NCBI GenBank assembly: GCA_015501055.1
Contig: JADNYV010000010.1
Span: 62,001-126,000 of the forward strand
Origin: Mucidula mucida
Taxonomy: Eukaryota; Basidiomycota; Agaricomycetes; Agaricales; Physalacriaceae
Reading direction: 5' to 3'
Length of the DNA stretch: 64,000 nt
Shown: piece by piece, positions 1 through 11,631 of the stretch
Layout: each line of letters starts with the position of its first letter
Position numbering within the stretch: position 1 is the first letter of the stretch
The notes under the pieces: model-generated
What the model saw: only the letters and a program-made list of their open reading frames with translations
Databases searched by the model: none
What the model was told of the DNA's origin: nothing
Made by a program: the position numbers and the translations under genes

Positions 1-432
1 GTGAGCTCTGCCTCGGATCTAGATACACAGTGGATGACTTACTGAGCCAAATGAGCGACACATCGTTCAGAGCATCGTCGTTTCCCCAGTTGTAAACAAA
101 CCAATGGAAAGCATCGTATGTCACGAGCGCAGTTTGCAACCATTCGAACGCTACGAGTCCCAAAACTAGAATGAAGAAATAAGCCGAGCGGTACGCCACC
201 GATTGAAAACATACCAAACCACCTGACCCTTCGGCGAGGACCACAATCGCGACCAGAGGAGACCGAGGACTGATTGAGGTCAAATAAATCTACGCATCGT
301 CTTATTAGAGCCCATGTTGTTACAAGGAGCACATAAATGAAGGCTTACAAGCTTGCACGGTCAAAATACCTAAGAGCCACCATGCTAGAAACATCCCCAA
401 TATCTGTTGAATGACACCATCAGGCTGAATTT
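1..432 (-). CDS. DUF6534-like multi-pass membrane protein, partial at window edge
   Basis: On the minus strand an open stretch around positions 10-190 reads like the core of the basidiomycete DUF6534 membrane family: a hydrophobic helix, then FEWLQTALVTYDAFHWFVYN, which resembles the family's usual helix followed by Q-T-x-L-x-T-x-D-A. A second hydrophobic exon at about 365-430 (QQILGMFLAWWLLGILTVQ) fits the preceding helix. The protein is cut by the left end of the window and the 5' exons are not resolved. Function is unknown for this family; several transmembrane segments suggest a plasma-membrane or endomembrane location. The junction between the two exons (about 190-330) could not be placed with certainty, so decay of the gene is possible. 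Confidence 0.4.
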
Positions 433-1385
433 ACGATAAGTATGAGTTGCAGGTACATGAGGCCCGGTTCTTCTCAAAAATCGAATCAATGTATGTTCCG
501 TACCGCTGAGAAACACGAGTACTCACAGCATAGGTATAGACGCGTCCCCATTCCTAGCGACGGCCTGTGAGAGCATTTCCAACTGGCCGTAGTGGTTTAT
601 GGTAAAGACCGCAGTGATGGGAGTGGACACAACGCGGCATCATATGTTGAGTGGTCATGGTGTCCCGTCAGCAACACGGCTTCTCGTCATGTCTGCATCC
701 TATATATCTTCGCGACATATAATCGATGATGCGGTTCGCGGAAGGGGAAGAATACTCACACGACTTATGCGGACAGAAGAGTAGGAAAGAGCCTTCTCAT
801 GGCGTTAGAAAGGCAAGCCGCGGCCGGCAAGACGTCTCGCCGCTGCTCGGAGTAAACGTCCTTCTGTCCGATCTACCACCACATGTCTACAGTCATGCAG
901 CACTCTTGTAACCAATTCCTAGCGCAATAATTATGAAGGTCTCACTTTCGCGCCTCCGAATACGTCTGTCGTGTCTGGAATGCGTTAGTGCCTGGCATCG
1001 ACGCGTCACGCGACAGACTCCCATGGGATCTACATAACCACACGCAACATCTACGGCGCTTCAATCAACGAGACTACCTCAATAATGTCAATCCTTCTAT
1101 CACGATACCGGTAACCAAACAGCAATATCTGAACGGTCAGGGCGCTCACAGTAGTCTACATCATCGACTACGGCGTTCCGGGCGCTGTGCATGCTAACAG
1201 CCCTATCACTAATAGGAGTGTGGCCAAGAAGACGGAAGCCGCCCTCGCGAGCACGAAGACTAATGTGAAGAATAGCTACACTTTTGGGGTAAACATCCGG
1301 TTCTGAAGCTAGGAAGCGAAAAGAGCGCAGGGGAAATCAATAGCTAACAGTTTAGATGCAGTATAGTACAAAGCCAAAAGATATT
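433..1385. other. Region without a resolvable gene
   Basis: About 950 bases between the DUF6534-like gene and the 3' end of the urea transporter gene. Short open frames exist on both strands. The longest reasonable one is minus, about 1095-1320, starting near the sequence LASEPDVYPKSVAIL and open for about 70 codons, with no recognised motif and no clear start. It could be leader and promoter of the left gene or remnant coding sequence. I cannot support a gene here. Confidence 0.4.
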
Positions 1386-4300
1386 TCATATTTGCTTTAG
1401 AGCAACTAAAGACCGGACACTCCCTCTCAATATATTTCCTATCTCTTGTCGCGACTCCCATACAGGAAGAAGGACCGAGAATGTCCCACTAAGAAGGACC
1501 CAGATACTGATCCCTTATCGTGAGTGGCACCAGACGGACGAACGATGTTGACGTACATGCTAACCGAGATCCAAAACTTGTAGAATGACTTTCCATAAAC
1601 GTAATGCGAGAAGAACATTGGCAACGGGACTAGTGGGAATGTTAGATCAGGCACAGAGAGAATTATTTCTCAGAGCGTACCTAGAACGGTCACGATCACT
1701 GTCAAGGCAAGAGAATACCACATCACCCTTTTCAACGAAGCAACGAGCATTCTCGTGTCATCGTCGATTGGGACTTCATTGCTTCCAACTTCCACGTCGC
1801 CATTCTTGTCCTTAGACTGGGCGTCTTCGTTGTTCACGGAGGCTGATTCGTGTTGTAGGACATCCAAGTTAGCAATCGCTCTGGTACCACTGAAATCATA
1901 TTTATCAGGACCTTTGACAAAGTCTTCAATAGAGATAATGAAGTCCGGGAAAAGACTCACTCCATAAAGACACCCCAACAGTGATGATTCCGGAAAAGAG
2001 GAGACCCGTGAGCCCACTGCACACTGCCGAGTATGGATTAGCCAAGTTGGTGATCGTTATGCTACCTTTAAGATACATCAGTTGCTCACCACGAAGTACC
2101 GAAAACAAAGTCACCGTATATCTTCAAACATCCAACCATCCATGCGGTCATGCCCAACGCCGCACCCATGACTGAACCAGCAATCACACCCGCTCGAGTT
2201 AGCTTGCGCCACATCACGGTGAGACCAATTGGGATGACAGCGGGGCTCAGGACAACGCCCCTAACGACCGACAGTAAATAGGATGACTGGAACTGCACGA
2301 AAGAGCTTACTGGACATAGAATAGCTGTAAATGGACATGAGAATTGAGACGAAGAAAGGGTCAATGTACTCAACGTACCCAGCCCAGATCAACACCTGCT
2401 TCGTGAAGCTATGGTACACATCAATCACTTCCTCGAGATCGACAGAGGAATCCTTACAATGACCGCCCAGCATCCCATCCATACTGCCCAGAAACAAATG
2501 AAGTAGTGCGACATCCGTACAATTTCTGGGCCCTTAGCGTCTGGACGGAAGTACGTCTTGTAAATGCTGCAACGCACATATGAGCATCGAATACTGTGTG
2601 ACATGGCTTGACATACTCATAAGAGCTAGAACCATACTCAAAATTCAATCGAATGTGAGCACAGATGTCACGTACAAAATACTTGATACAGCAATCAATT
2701 CTGCGCTTGTAGCAGAGGTAACAGCCATGCTACATATTGTCATTCAGTCATCAACAACAAGCATAGGGAAGGCTCGACTCACAAGACAACGAGTAGAACC
2801 GCAACAGCGCCTCCCTTGCCCATCAGAACAGCAGCCGCGGCGGGTGCGGCTAGTCCAGCGCTCGTCTGAGAAGCCGATAGTGGGTTGGGATACGTCGGAA
2901 AGTTCGGCTTGAAACGGTCTCAGAGCCAAGATGAACGGAGAATGAAATGAAGCTGAACCGACGTTATGAAGAAGTGCGCGCGCTGAAAGTCCGAGACACG
3001 ACGCAAACGCGAAAGGAACTGCAAACCAGGAGATTCCTCCGAGCATCTATGATTGTTGTTGCAGTGCTCGAGCAGAAATTCGAGAAATACACCTACATAG
3101 GCCTTTGTGGTTGTACCCGGATTGCTTGCGATCGCCTTGTGGAACTTTGATGAGCTGTGGCTTCAGATGTGGGGACTTATACTTACCCGCTGCCAGTATC
3201 CTGCATGCCTTTCAGACAATGGCATGATGCTCTAGGATAAATACACCTACCTTGGTCGCAGAAGATGCCGGCGAAGCCACTCAGTATTGTGGCCGCGCCA
3301 AAGACCAAGCCTTGGTTGCTCTTCATCGTCAGGTAGCTTCCGTTCTGATTACCATCCACTGGTACTTCGTTGCCAGCTTCGATGAGAAGATCATACAGTC
3401 CTGAAATACCGCCAGTTTCGTCCGAGGTGCAGCTTGTTGGACGTGAGAACGTAGACTGGAGATGATATGAATGGCATACTAGACTTTGAAGATGAACTAG
3501 ATATCAACAATGTATGAGCGCCAGACAACGATCGCAGGTCATGGGGGCTCACGATGTAGATGATCACGAATAGTATGATTGTATGGCTCCAGTCGCAGAT
3601 GAACGTTGCGCGCAGGCCACTAAGAGACACAGTAAGTCGGCGATCCGCAAGGCTTGTCAGAAGGGCTAACCCTACGAGGACGTATACGGCGATACCAATG
3701 GGGAGCAAGAAACAGGCCGCGACTGTCCATGGGTCGTCAAGTTGATCGCAAAAGCTTATCAAAGAACGTACTCGTGTTCATCCCGGTAAGAGCAGTCACC
3801 GTTGCCGCTCCGCCCACTGACGATAGCTCAGTTTCATGCATAGGAAGGTAAGCACTACCCACACTCACATAAGAGAGATCCACAAACCACCATGTTGCAC
3901 AAGAATGCATAGAACATGTACAGCAAGTGCGCGCCTGTGCCAAAGCGGACTTGTACGATCTATACGGTCGAATCAAACGGGTTGAATATGACTCCTAAAC
4001 GTGTACCTCAAGAAAGGTATGTGCACCGTTGGCGTTCATTTTGACCTTCGCAGCGACCATGCCGAAGATGGCAAGCTGAATGGTCCCGCCTACGCCGTAC
4101 CACCTGGGAGATTCCGACACTCAAAGCCTGCACTACGAATCGGAGCAGCGGACTCACCAGGGACCGCTGATACCAAAGGTGTATGCTGCGGTACTTGACT
4201 GTAAAAGTGTTGCACTCCAGGTCCACGCGCTCACGCTATTGAACTATGGTTCATTCAACATTCACCTCGATAAATGCGCACTAACATTCCACAACAAACT

Positions 4301-4691
4301 AGCCCAGGCTGTCCAAAGAGTAAGCGTCAATTGAAGAATTTACATGCAAGTCCAGCGAACCTTGACGCTTCTGGACGCGCTCTAAGATAAGACGGTTAGG
4401 GACTGAAAGTCAAGAAAGCAATTGGCGCACAGTGAATTCCTCTGACGATGACGGCGACATGTTCGTAAACTTGCTTTGGAGATATGTCAAGACAAGCATA
4501 ATGCCCGCAAAGAAGAATCCGACGCCTGAAGAGCGATTCAACACAACTTGACGTAATTCACAACTGAAGACCCACCAACGACGACCCCATATCCCACGCT
4601 TTGGTCTAGGAAAGTACTGTCAGCTACATACGACAACCTGACTTCGAGGTAGAGGAACGGCACCAAGTAACGGCTTGAAATCAGACGACAT
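1386..4691 (-). CDS. DUR3: Urea active transporter (DUR3 family, sodium:solute symporter superfamily)
   Basis: A multi-exon gene whose pieces join into a complete DUR3-type plasma-membrane urea/H+ (or polyamine) symporter. The start ATG at 4691 gives MSSDFKPLL, then a 41-nt intron, then DQSVGYGVVVGVGFFFAGIM, the conserved first helix. Downstream exons read AWTWSATLLQSSTAAYTFG, GTGAHLLYMFYAFLCNMVVC, VAACFLLPIGIAVYVLVGG, LRATFICDWSHTIILFVIIY, YWQRAIASNPGTTTKAYVGG, a later piece with KLTRAGVIAGSVMGAALGMT, and PLPMFFSHYVYGKSFYKFWI near the C terminus. Stop TGA is at 1386-1388. At least a dozen short introns explain the fragmented reading frames; no inactivating change was found, though not every junction was checked. 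Members import urea under nitrogen limitation in fungi. Two NCS1 permeases lie 7-13 kb away, which fits purine/pyrimidine nitrogen salvage, but no co-regulation is visible. Confidence 0.88.
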
Positions 4692-5304
4692 GGTGTCGAA
4701 GTACGAAAGGCGAAAACTATATCTGAGCTATCTTTAGCTGCAAGATAAGCACAAGCGGTCACATTCTGTCCTGTGCCCGATGGATTATGAGAAGCGCGGC
4801 GTGGACACTGCATACCCTAAAAAGGACACATTTCCATACACCTTTTAGTGGTCCAAGGCATAAAGCACTCTTCGACGAAGCGGGAAGGAGGTTTTCGAGC
4901 CGGGCCGATTGATGCGCGCGAGTCTCTCGACATGATGAACTGCGACACGCATATATCATTCAAAAGCGGCTATGTTATAGAGATAGCTGGTATGCTGAGT
5001 ACACGTCGCGACCCGCGAGACACGTCGAAGTTGGGTCAAAGCTGGGAATTTGAAACAGCGCTACGGTCACGTTGACGTTATTACCCTGGTCCGCCGACTC
5101 TTGACTCACAACGCCGACGATCGTTCGGGTGGCGACGAGCAACTTACCGTCTCCCACAACATGATAACCCAGACCAGCTTAAATCTTCGTCGGCTGCCCA
5201 GCAAACGCCGTCGTAGCCGTTCCTGCTCCCTTCTCTTCACGACTGTGCCCAGAGTTGGCCTGCGGCGATCGCGCTCCAGCTTTGCCTTTCAAAGAGTTGA
5301 AGCG
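4692..5304. other. Divergent intergenic region
   Basis: About 610 bases between the DUR3 start (minus) and the start of the next gene (plus). It must hold both promoters. The short open frames show no recognisable domain. No clear GATA-factor cluster or TATA box was identified with confidence. Confidence 0.45.
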
Positions 5305-6377
5305 ATGTCGTCTTTGACTTTCCCATCTATACTCGATATTGAGATGAAAGAAACCGCAAAGGTGTGAAATGGTCGTTGCGTGGCTGCAGGGGTTCTGACA
5401 CGTCGATCCAGGATACTCCGCGCTGTCCTTCCCCGACGCCTACCGAAATCATTCCCGAAGAGGAATCATACAATCCCGACACCCATGCCATAACCCTTGC
5501 TGCCTTGGGCATCAAAGTTATTGACTATGCCACCTCCTGTTACCCCCTTCGCGCCCCGGAAACCTTCCATGTCCGACGTGCCATGATGGAGTTAGCTTAC
5601 TACGTCCAGAACACTGACGCGAGTAGAACGCCCGTGTTCTCAAAGCAATTGCATCGTCTCATTGCCTCAGGCTTCCTCCCCGAAGATGAAGCCATGACGC
5701 GCTGTTCACCCAAGGACGTTGCCGTCCTACGTGCATATCGGACGTCTCCTCGTGTCAACTATCCTTGGGTCGTCGTATGCCCGCCAGAGGTTGAACAGGC
5801 TAGATCATGGACATCCAATCAGCGCGATACCTTCCTTCTTGATCCAGAATTTATCTTTACGGAGCCAGTGCCGCCTCCACGAACTCAGAACACTGTAGTA
5901 CCCAATGATGACAATATGGTTGTCGATACGCCACCTCTAACCGCTCCTGACCCTACCGCCTCCAAGGTAATTCCTACTCCAATATCACATGCTCTAAGCT
6001 TACTATCTGTTGACTAGAAACGTAAACGGGCGTCATCCACCGATGGTAAACCCCAAAAGAAGATATGTCGTCGAGGTAGTCGTTCGGGAACCGACCCACA
6101 TACCGCAAAGCCTGCATTAACGAAACGGTCCAAGAAAGCAAAGCAAGTCAGTGGCTCAGCTCTACCGCGAGACGTCGCCGACATCGAGGTACCTATTTCG
6201 CCAAGAGCGGTCGTCCTTACATTAATGGCGGTGAGGGCGCGCAATGGTGTCGGCAAGTTGGTAGGGCCTCGGAGACAAGACATATGGGTACGGACAGCCT
6301 CTCCATTGAGGAAGGAGGTGCTGCCTAGTTGGAGGATGGCGATGCAGGAGAAGGTCTTGAGCGACGATTACTGGTGA
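5305..6377 (+). CDS. Unknown protein with basic, nuclear-targeting-like C terminus
   Basis: Three exons are proposed: 5305-5361 starting MSSLTFPSILDIEM, 5412-5966, and 6018-6377 ending SDDYW then TGA. Intron 1 (5362-5411) and intron 2 (5967-6017) are GT..AG, about 50 nt, and both preserve the frame. The upstream exon is needed because the long exon has no in-frame ATG near its 5' end. The central part (about residues 40-150) is a compact, mostly helical segment; the middle is proline and acid rich; the third exon opens with KKRKR and carries RSKKAKQ, typical of nuclear localisation signals. I do not recognise the family. A nuclear or DNA-associated role is only an inference from the basic clusters. 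Confidence 0.6.
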
Positions 6378-7207
6378 TGGGACACTGTTTCTGCTTTTAC
6401 TATTGAACTCATTCGCTGTTGTATTTCATTAATGTTTGCCTAGGGCAGTAGACTTTGTTGATTATTTATCGTGTTGTTGTAGTTGTGTGTAAAGTCTGGT
6501 TGTATTGTAATGAACGTATCCCAACTTTGAGTCGTGTTTTCTTCGAGTCCAGATGTTCATGTGTACCAACCAGCGTATTGATTACCTTCCGTTCTTCCAT
6601 TTCTATTTGCTTATCATCAAACGAGAAACGTGACCGTGCAAATTTCCAAATCATGCCAGCGCTTCCTTGCAACCTGCCCCGAAAGGCCCCACAGCAAAAT
6701 CTATATCCTAGACTTCCTCGCGAAAGACTGGCGAATCCGTCAACGCGGTGGAAAATCTTTACTGTAGATGGAGGTTGGAATTGGCACTCTCTCGCAGACG
6801 CGTGTATTGACACAGTGCATCGCGTATCGGAGGTACATGTACGATCAAACAATGAATCCGTGGTGGCTCTTGAACTGGCGTCGTGATTCAAACACTTTCG
6901 TCATGCCGGAAATCTTCAGACGGCAAAAATGCGAGTGCCTACACTTCATTTGATTAGCGAAGCTATTGATCGGCTTGCTTCTCTTCTCCTGACTCTACAG
7001 ATGTGCTTGAGGTATGACAAGCGATCTGGTCTTCTCCGAATAGCCTGACTGATGGTTGCAAGCTACAGGCCAACGATGTGTCGCACGACCACATCACTTA
7101 ATATCAACCAGAATCGCTGTCCCGGACGCGTTGGACGTCATGATACCTTCAGTTAAGCGTACTATCAGTCTCTCCGTCGAGGAAGTATCACTGATAGCAC
7201 GATACAT
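6378..7207. other. Convergent intergenic region with uncertain exon-like frames
   Basis: About 830 bases between two convergent genes. On the plus strand, 6652-6830 has a reasonable open frame (MPALPCNLPRKAPQQNLYPR followed by WKIFTVDGGWNWHSLADACI), and an overlapping frame continues to 6953 with MNPWWLLNWRRD. Together they could be exons of a small gene or of an old element. An antisense frame over the same bases is also open, so coding is not established. Confidence 0.3.
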
Positions 7208-8486
7208 TCAAATCCATTCGCCTTTGATGGGTTCTGATGTAAATACTTCTTTATCCAAGCCCAATTCGCGGAAGACATCTTCGATTGACCCGTCGCTCTC
7301 TTTGTCTTCAATTTCCTTTAACGCTACGAACAGTTAGAAATCACGGAAGAAGACTATGGAGTTGGGGAGCGTACCTTCCCCGCGATGATCGCCCAAGCTC
7401 GTCTCAAGGCCCTCTTCGCCTCCCCGTGCCCCGATAAGAAGCAACTGTGCGCCTTCGTAGTCCAACAATTCCGGAGTCTGGCATGATGCGAAGCGAAGAC
7501 CGTATAACTCTCGTCCTTTCGATCCACGTCCAAAGACCGACTTGAGAATACTCTCAGGATACTGCGCGCCTTTCGCGTTGCTCTGCCCTGGGGCCATAGC
7601 CGGGGCCAGGGGATTCTTCACCTGCAACACGTACGAAGATGCAATCTCAATGCCCAAGTCTTGCTGAACCTCGCCCATCTCCGTAGGGTGGGATATGTGG
7701 TAACCAAAGTGCGTCGATGATCCCGAGGCGTTCGTAACGATGGCGTATCCGCCGCGTCCTGCCAAACGCGCGGGGGCTTCGTGTCGCGTGCCTTTTAATG
7801 GTTAGATAACTAGCTAAAGCTAGAACAAAAGCATTAACCACGCGTCTTCGTTTCGTACGTTTTCTCTCCGAGGGTCTGTTCCAGAGCCGAGAGATCGCCG
7901 CCCACTTTCGTGACAGTAGCCCAGAACGTGTCCTTCCGTCCTTTGCCAGCTCCTCCATGCTTTGGGTCAGGGAGTTTCTTCTTTCCAATGATCGCTAGGC
8001 GATACGCTTGCTTTTTTGTACTGTCCAGAGGCTGACGAGACGGTACAGCGTCAGCTCCTGGTTGAAGTACCGCCATCTCATCAGCTTCCTCGTTTTTAGT
8101 GCTACCGGAATGCTTGTCACTAGCGAAACTGGGTGGACGAGGGAGGAGAAGCATCTGGAAATTGCGGATATCGTCTATCGAATGCGCCTCGTCGTGCTCG
8201 ACCCGAGGGCGGAAGAAAAAGTAAATGTGGCCACGTTCAGTTGTGGTACCTACGAAGACAGTGGTTACAGAACTCAAATTGTCGGTAAAAGGATCAACAT
8301 ACCTCCATGACTAGGATCTGGTTTCGATGTATCCTCGTCCTTTTTGACTTTGGTGGCCTTCTTCTTCGGCTCCTTGGAGGGAGGCGCTTCCGCTTTGCGT
8401 TTCGCCGGACTCTCGGGTTGGGCAGGCTTTTCGTCACTTTCCTTTTCTTTCACAGCTTCAGCGGCTTGCCTGCGTGTGGTAGTCAT
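7208..8486 (-). CDS. Conserved fungal protein of unknown function, lysine-rich N terminus
   Basis: The start ATG at 8486 gives MTTTRRQAAEAVKEKESDEK. A lysine/proline-rich, nuclear-localisation-like region follows (EPKKKATKVKKDED, about residues 40-55). The conserved part begins after the first intron with VFVGTTTERGHIYFFFRPRV, then WATVTKVGGDLSALEQTLGE, and the hallmark stretch FGYHISHPTEMGEVQQDLGI followed by SSYVLQVKNP. The last exon ends with KEVFTSEPIKGEWI and TGA at 7208-7210. Ascomycete relatives are often labelled BTB-domain transcription factor, but I see no BTB fold in this sequence, so the label should not be copied. The gene is complete, with three short introns (around 7800-7840, 8278-8305 and 7330-7375). 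It is divergently arranged with the thioesterase gene, 295 bp apart. Confidence 0.7.
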
Positions 8487-8781
8487 GGTTCTCGTTAAGA
8501 GTTTGTGTCTAGGGCAAGTCCAGCTTCCGATGCGATATAGCTTTTGACGTCATATTCAAGTCATCGAACACATCAGTGTGGCGCGTCGGTCGTCCTATGT
8601 TCAGTAGCCTCATGTTGGTATCAGTCCTCACAGAAGTTCAATAACAGGTGTTGGCCAGTGACAAGTAAGAAAAGAAAAGACGCGGAAGCTATCGGACCGG
8701 ACCGGATTTCCGCCAGGAAAAAACCCGTTCCGCTACTTTCCATGCTAGACCCATCACTACGAATCTAGACGTTGACGCGAA

Positions 8782-10671
8782 ATGCTTAGACTCGCGTCAA
8801 ATAGGAATCTTCTACGGAGCTCGAGCCGACGTGCTTTCTCTGCTACACATTCTACTCGTGATGCTGCTCTCCAGCGTTCCGTTGTGGAAGAATTCCAGGA
8901 TGTTAGAGTCATGGATGATCTCCTCAAGGCGGTTCGTGAGTTCTTTGCATGTTCTCTGATACTATCATGTTAATATCGTGTAAACAGGAACACGATCCAA
9001 TCCTGCGTATAACGGGTACGTCTTCGCTCTTCTATAGATAGCCGGCTTTCGCTCACAACCGCTGGTAGCATCATGCCAATGAGAAGTCCTATTCTGTGGT
9101 CCGAAGCCCTCCTCAACACTTCCCCGCAATCCGAAGAAGAAGCTAAAGCCTCTGCCCCACCGGACCTGTCTCCTAGGAATATGTACGACTCTTACACCGA
9201 GCTTATATTACCATTCGGATCCTCTGTTCAGTTACTTGAGGAATACACGAACGCGCATGGTGGTATCCGAACGGGCAAGTGAGTCTAACTTGTGTTTAGA
9301 TAAGAACATTCTTTTTGAACTGTGCTCCTAGGCTCATGGAACATTTGGATTCGCTGGCAGGCTCCATAGCGTATAAACATATGCTCGGGCCTAAGGTGGA
9401 GACCCTGGGACGCATCCACGAGCGGGGATTTTACATCGTCACGGCTTCCGTCGACAGGTCTGTGCTATACCACTGTTGATCTACCGCCTATGCTGACGTC
9501 GCACCCGAGACTGGACATCCTTACGAACCTCGACCCTTCCCGCGATCTCCGGCTAAGTGGACAAGTCATATATACAGGTCGGTCTTCTATGGAGGTTGCG
9601 GTGAAGATGGAGAGTATTGGCGGGCATCAGCCTGAGGTGACTGTCCTACTCGGTATGCCATTACGTGCGTGTTGGAAATAGATCTGAGCGCAACTTTGAT
9701 AGGACGGTTCTCGATGGTTTGTCGTGATGCAAATACGCATAAAGCGCGCCAGGTTAATACCCTTAGCATCAGCACCCCGGAGGAACACGCGTTGTATTCT
9801 CTAGGCGAAGGTGTGTTACAATTCCACAGGAGTCATAGTTCTGATCTTCAATCTTTTGATAACGGATAAGGCATCAAACGACGTCGTCTTTCCGTCGCTG
9901 AGCGCTCATTAGATCGCGTTCCCCCTACATCAGCTGAAGCAAAGGAATTACATTCATTCTATCTGACGCACGGACAACACGAAGAGCATCCCAAGAAGCA
10001 GGATGCAGGACGTGTTTGGATGGGGGATACATCCATAGAAAAATGTATGTTGATGTTTCCCCAAGAGCGCAAGTCAGTCCATTTCTATCTGCGAATTTCT
10101 TGAAACGCTAACTCGTTGTGCTTAGCGTACATCAAAAAGTATTTGGCGGCTACCTCATGAGATTAGCTTATGAACTTGGGTTCACCAACGGGAGCATGTT
10201 TGTGCGGGGACCCATGCATTTTCTATCGCTAGACAGTATTTCGTTTGCGCAACCGGTACCCATCGGCTCGATATTACGGCTCACATCGACCATCCTGCAT
10301 TCTACGATGCCATCCCCGGAACATCCTTTGACAGTGGTCAGTCCCTTGTGCCATCACTTTCCTAGTAGGCTGATTCCAAGGTCGACCTTGAAAGCATGTC
10401 GGCGTGACTGCCAATGTTGTTGACGTCAAGACGGGCGCGGAACACACGACGAATGAGTTCAGATTTACTTGGTGCAAGGATATGACCGAAGAGGATCCTC
10501 AAGTCATCGCACGAAAGGTTGTTCCCAGGACGTACAAAGGTATGCCATCCTTCCTCGCGTTTACATTGTGCTTAAAAGTGTTCCACAGAAGCGATGCTGT
10601 GGCTTGAGGGGAAACGAGCACTTGAACTGGGCGACCAGATCCGCGGTATCAGGTATCATGCAACAACTTAA
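8782..10671 (+). CDS. Mitochondrial acyl-CoA thioesterase (ACOT9-like, double hotdog)
   Basis: The start ATG at 8782 gives MLRLASNRNLLRSSSRRAFS, an Arg/Ser-rich presequence typical of mitochondrial import. First hotdog half: MEHLDSLAGSIAYKHM, then ERGFYIVTASVDR and LRLSGQVIYTGRSSMEVAVK. Second half: VHQKVFGGYLMRLAYELG, the family signature, and MHFLSLDSISFAQPVPIGSI, ending KVVPRTYKEAMLWLEGKRA and TAA at 10669-10671. The order and motifs match ACOT9/ACOT10-type thioesterases, which hydrolyse long-chain and branched acyl-CoA to fatty acid and CoA in the matrix. There are about nine short introns and no frame break. Ascomycete and animal homologues are of similar size (about 430-480 aa). Confidence 0.87.
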
Positions 10672-11631
10672 AGGTATATAGAAGTACGTGACTATGGATT
10701 TAATCTTTTGTATAAGCATCATCAGCTTTGTCCAACCATCACAATGGTTATCATGGCATGTACCAGGCATCAAGCAAAGCCAACTCTCCAACTACACTAG
10801 TCAACTGTCGTGCGCATACGAGATAACGAGACATTGGTCAGAGTCCAATCAGAGACGTTCGGCGGCGTATCCGACTTAGATGGTCGTCTGAAGCGATGCC
10901 GCATTGTTGCCGAAGAGGCTGTAGCACGCCACCAGTCCACCTCCATTCTGACCGGAACCCTGACAAGGAACAGCACTACTTGTATGTAACTTTCTCGTAA
11001 GTCTCTCATTCTTGCTTTTCCCAAGTTCAACAAGCCTCTGGTGCATGATTAAAAGGATTCTCAACAACTGCCCTACATTGTTGTAGATTGGACCACTCAA
11101 AAGCATCGTATTAAAATAAGAAACGCCCTCAAAGGATCCAACAGAACCATTCAACTTGTCGACTTCGTTTCCCGCCAGTGTCTGGGTCGATCCTTTTTAA
11201 GCCTCTTTTCTGCAGGTGAGCACTTGGTTTCGGTCGTTGAGGCTGCTCACATTCTGTGTACTGAATACAAACAACAGAGAGCGTTTTCCCGATCAACCAC
11301 CACAATGCACCCGCGGGCAGTCGTAACTCGCGACTTGCTCCACATGTCGCGTCCTTTCATTGAAGCATGTCATTATCCTCGAAGCGGTAAATTACTATTC
11401 CACCTGCCCCTTGATCCCTTCCTCCGAAGATAACCAGCGATATGCGGACCGATGAGTGTTTCCGTTACCCCCAACGTACCACGTATGAATTGCGGCCATA
11501 AATCCCTCGATAAACATTAACGCGTGATTTTCAACCAGGGAACATTGATTTCTCTTTAGGGCCGTGGCATCACCCGGAAGTCTCCTTTAAATAGAGGTCC
11601 CAAGGGCGAGATAGCGTTTCCCAACTTTGTC
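10672..11631. other. Intergenic region upstream of the first NCS1 permease
   Basis: 960 bases. A plus-strand open stretch at about 10799-10986 can follow a splice acceptor (cactag) and reads RDNETLVRVQSETFGGVSDL, which has a coding-like look, but no start or partner exons were found, so it may be a remnant. A TATA-like tttaaata lies at 11586-11593, about 40 nt before the permease ATG, and is a plausible core promoter. Confidence 0.35.

Noticed and set aside
1386..4691. The many short minus-strand frames could mean a decayed transporter
   Set aside because: At the junctions checked, GT..AG introns restore the frame and conserved DUR3 helices appear in order, from start to stop.
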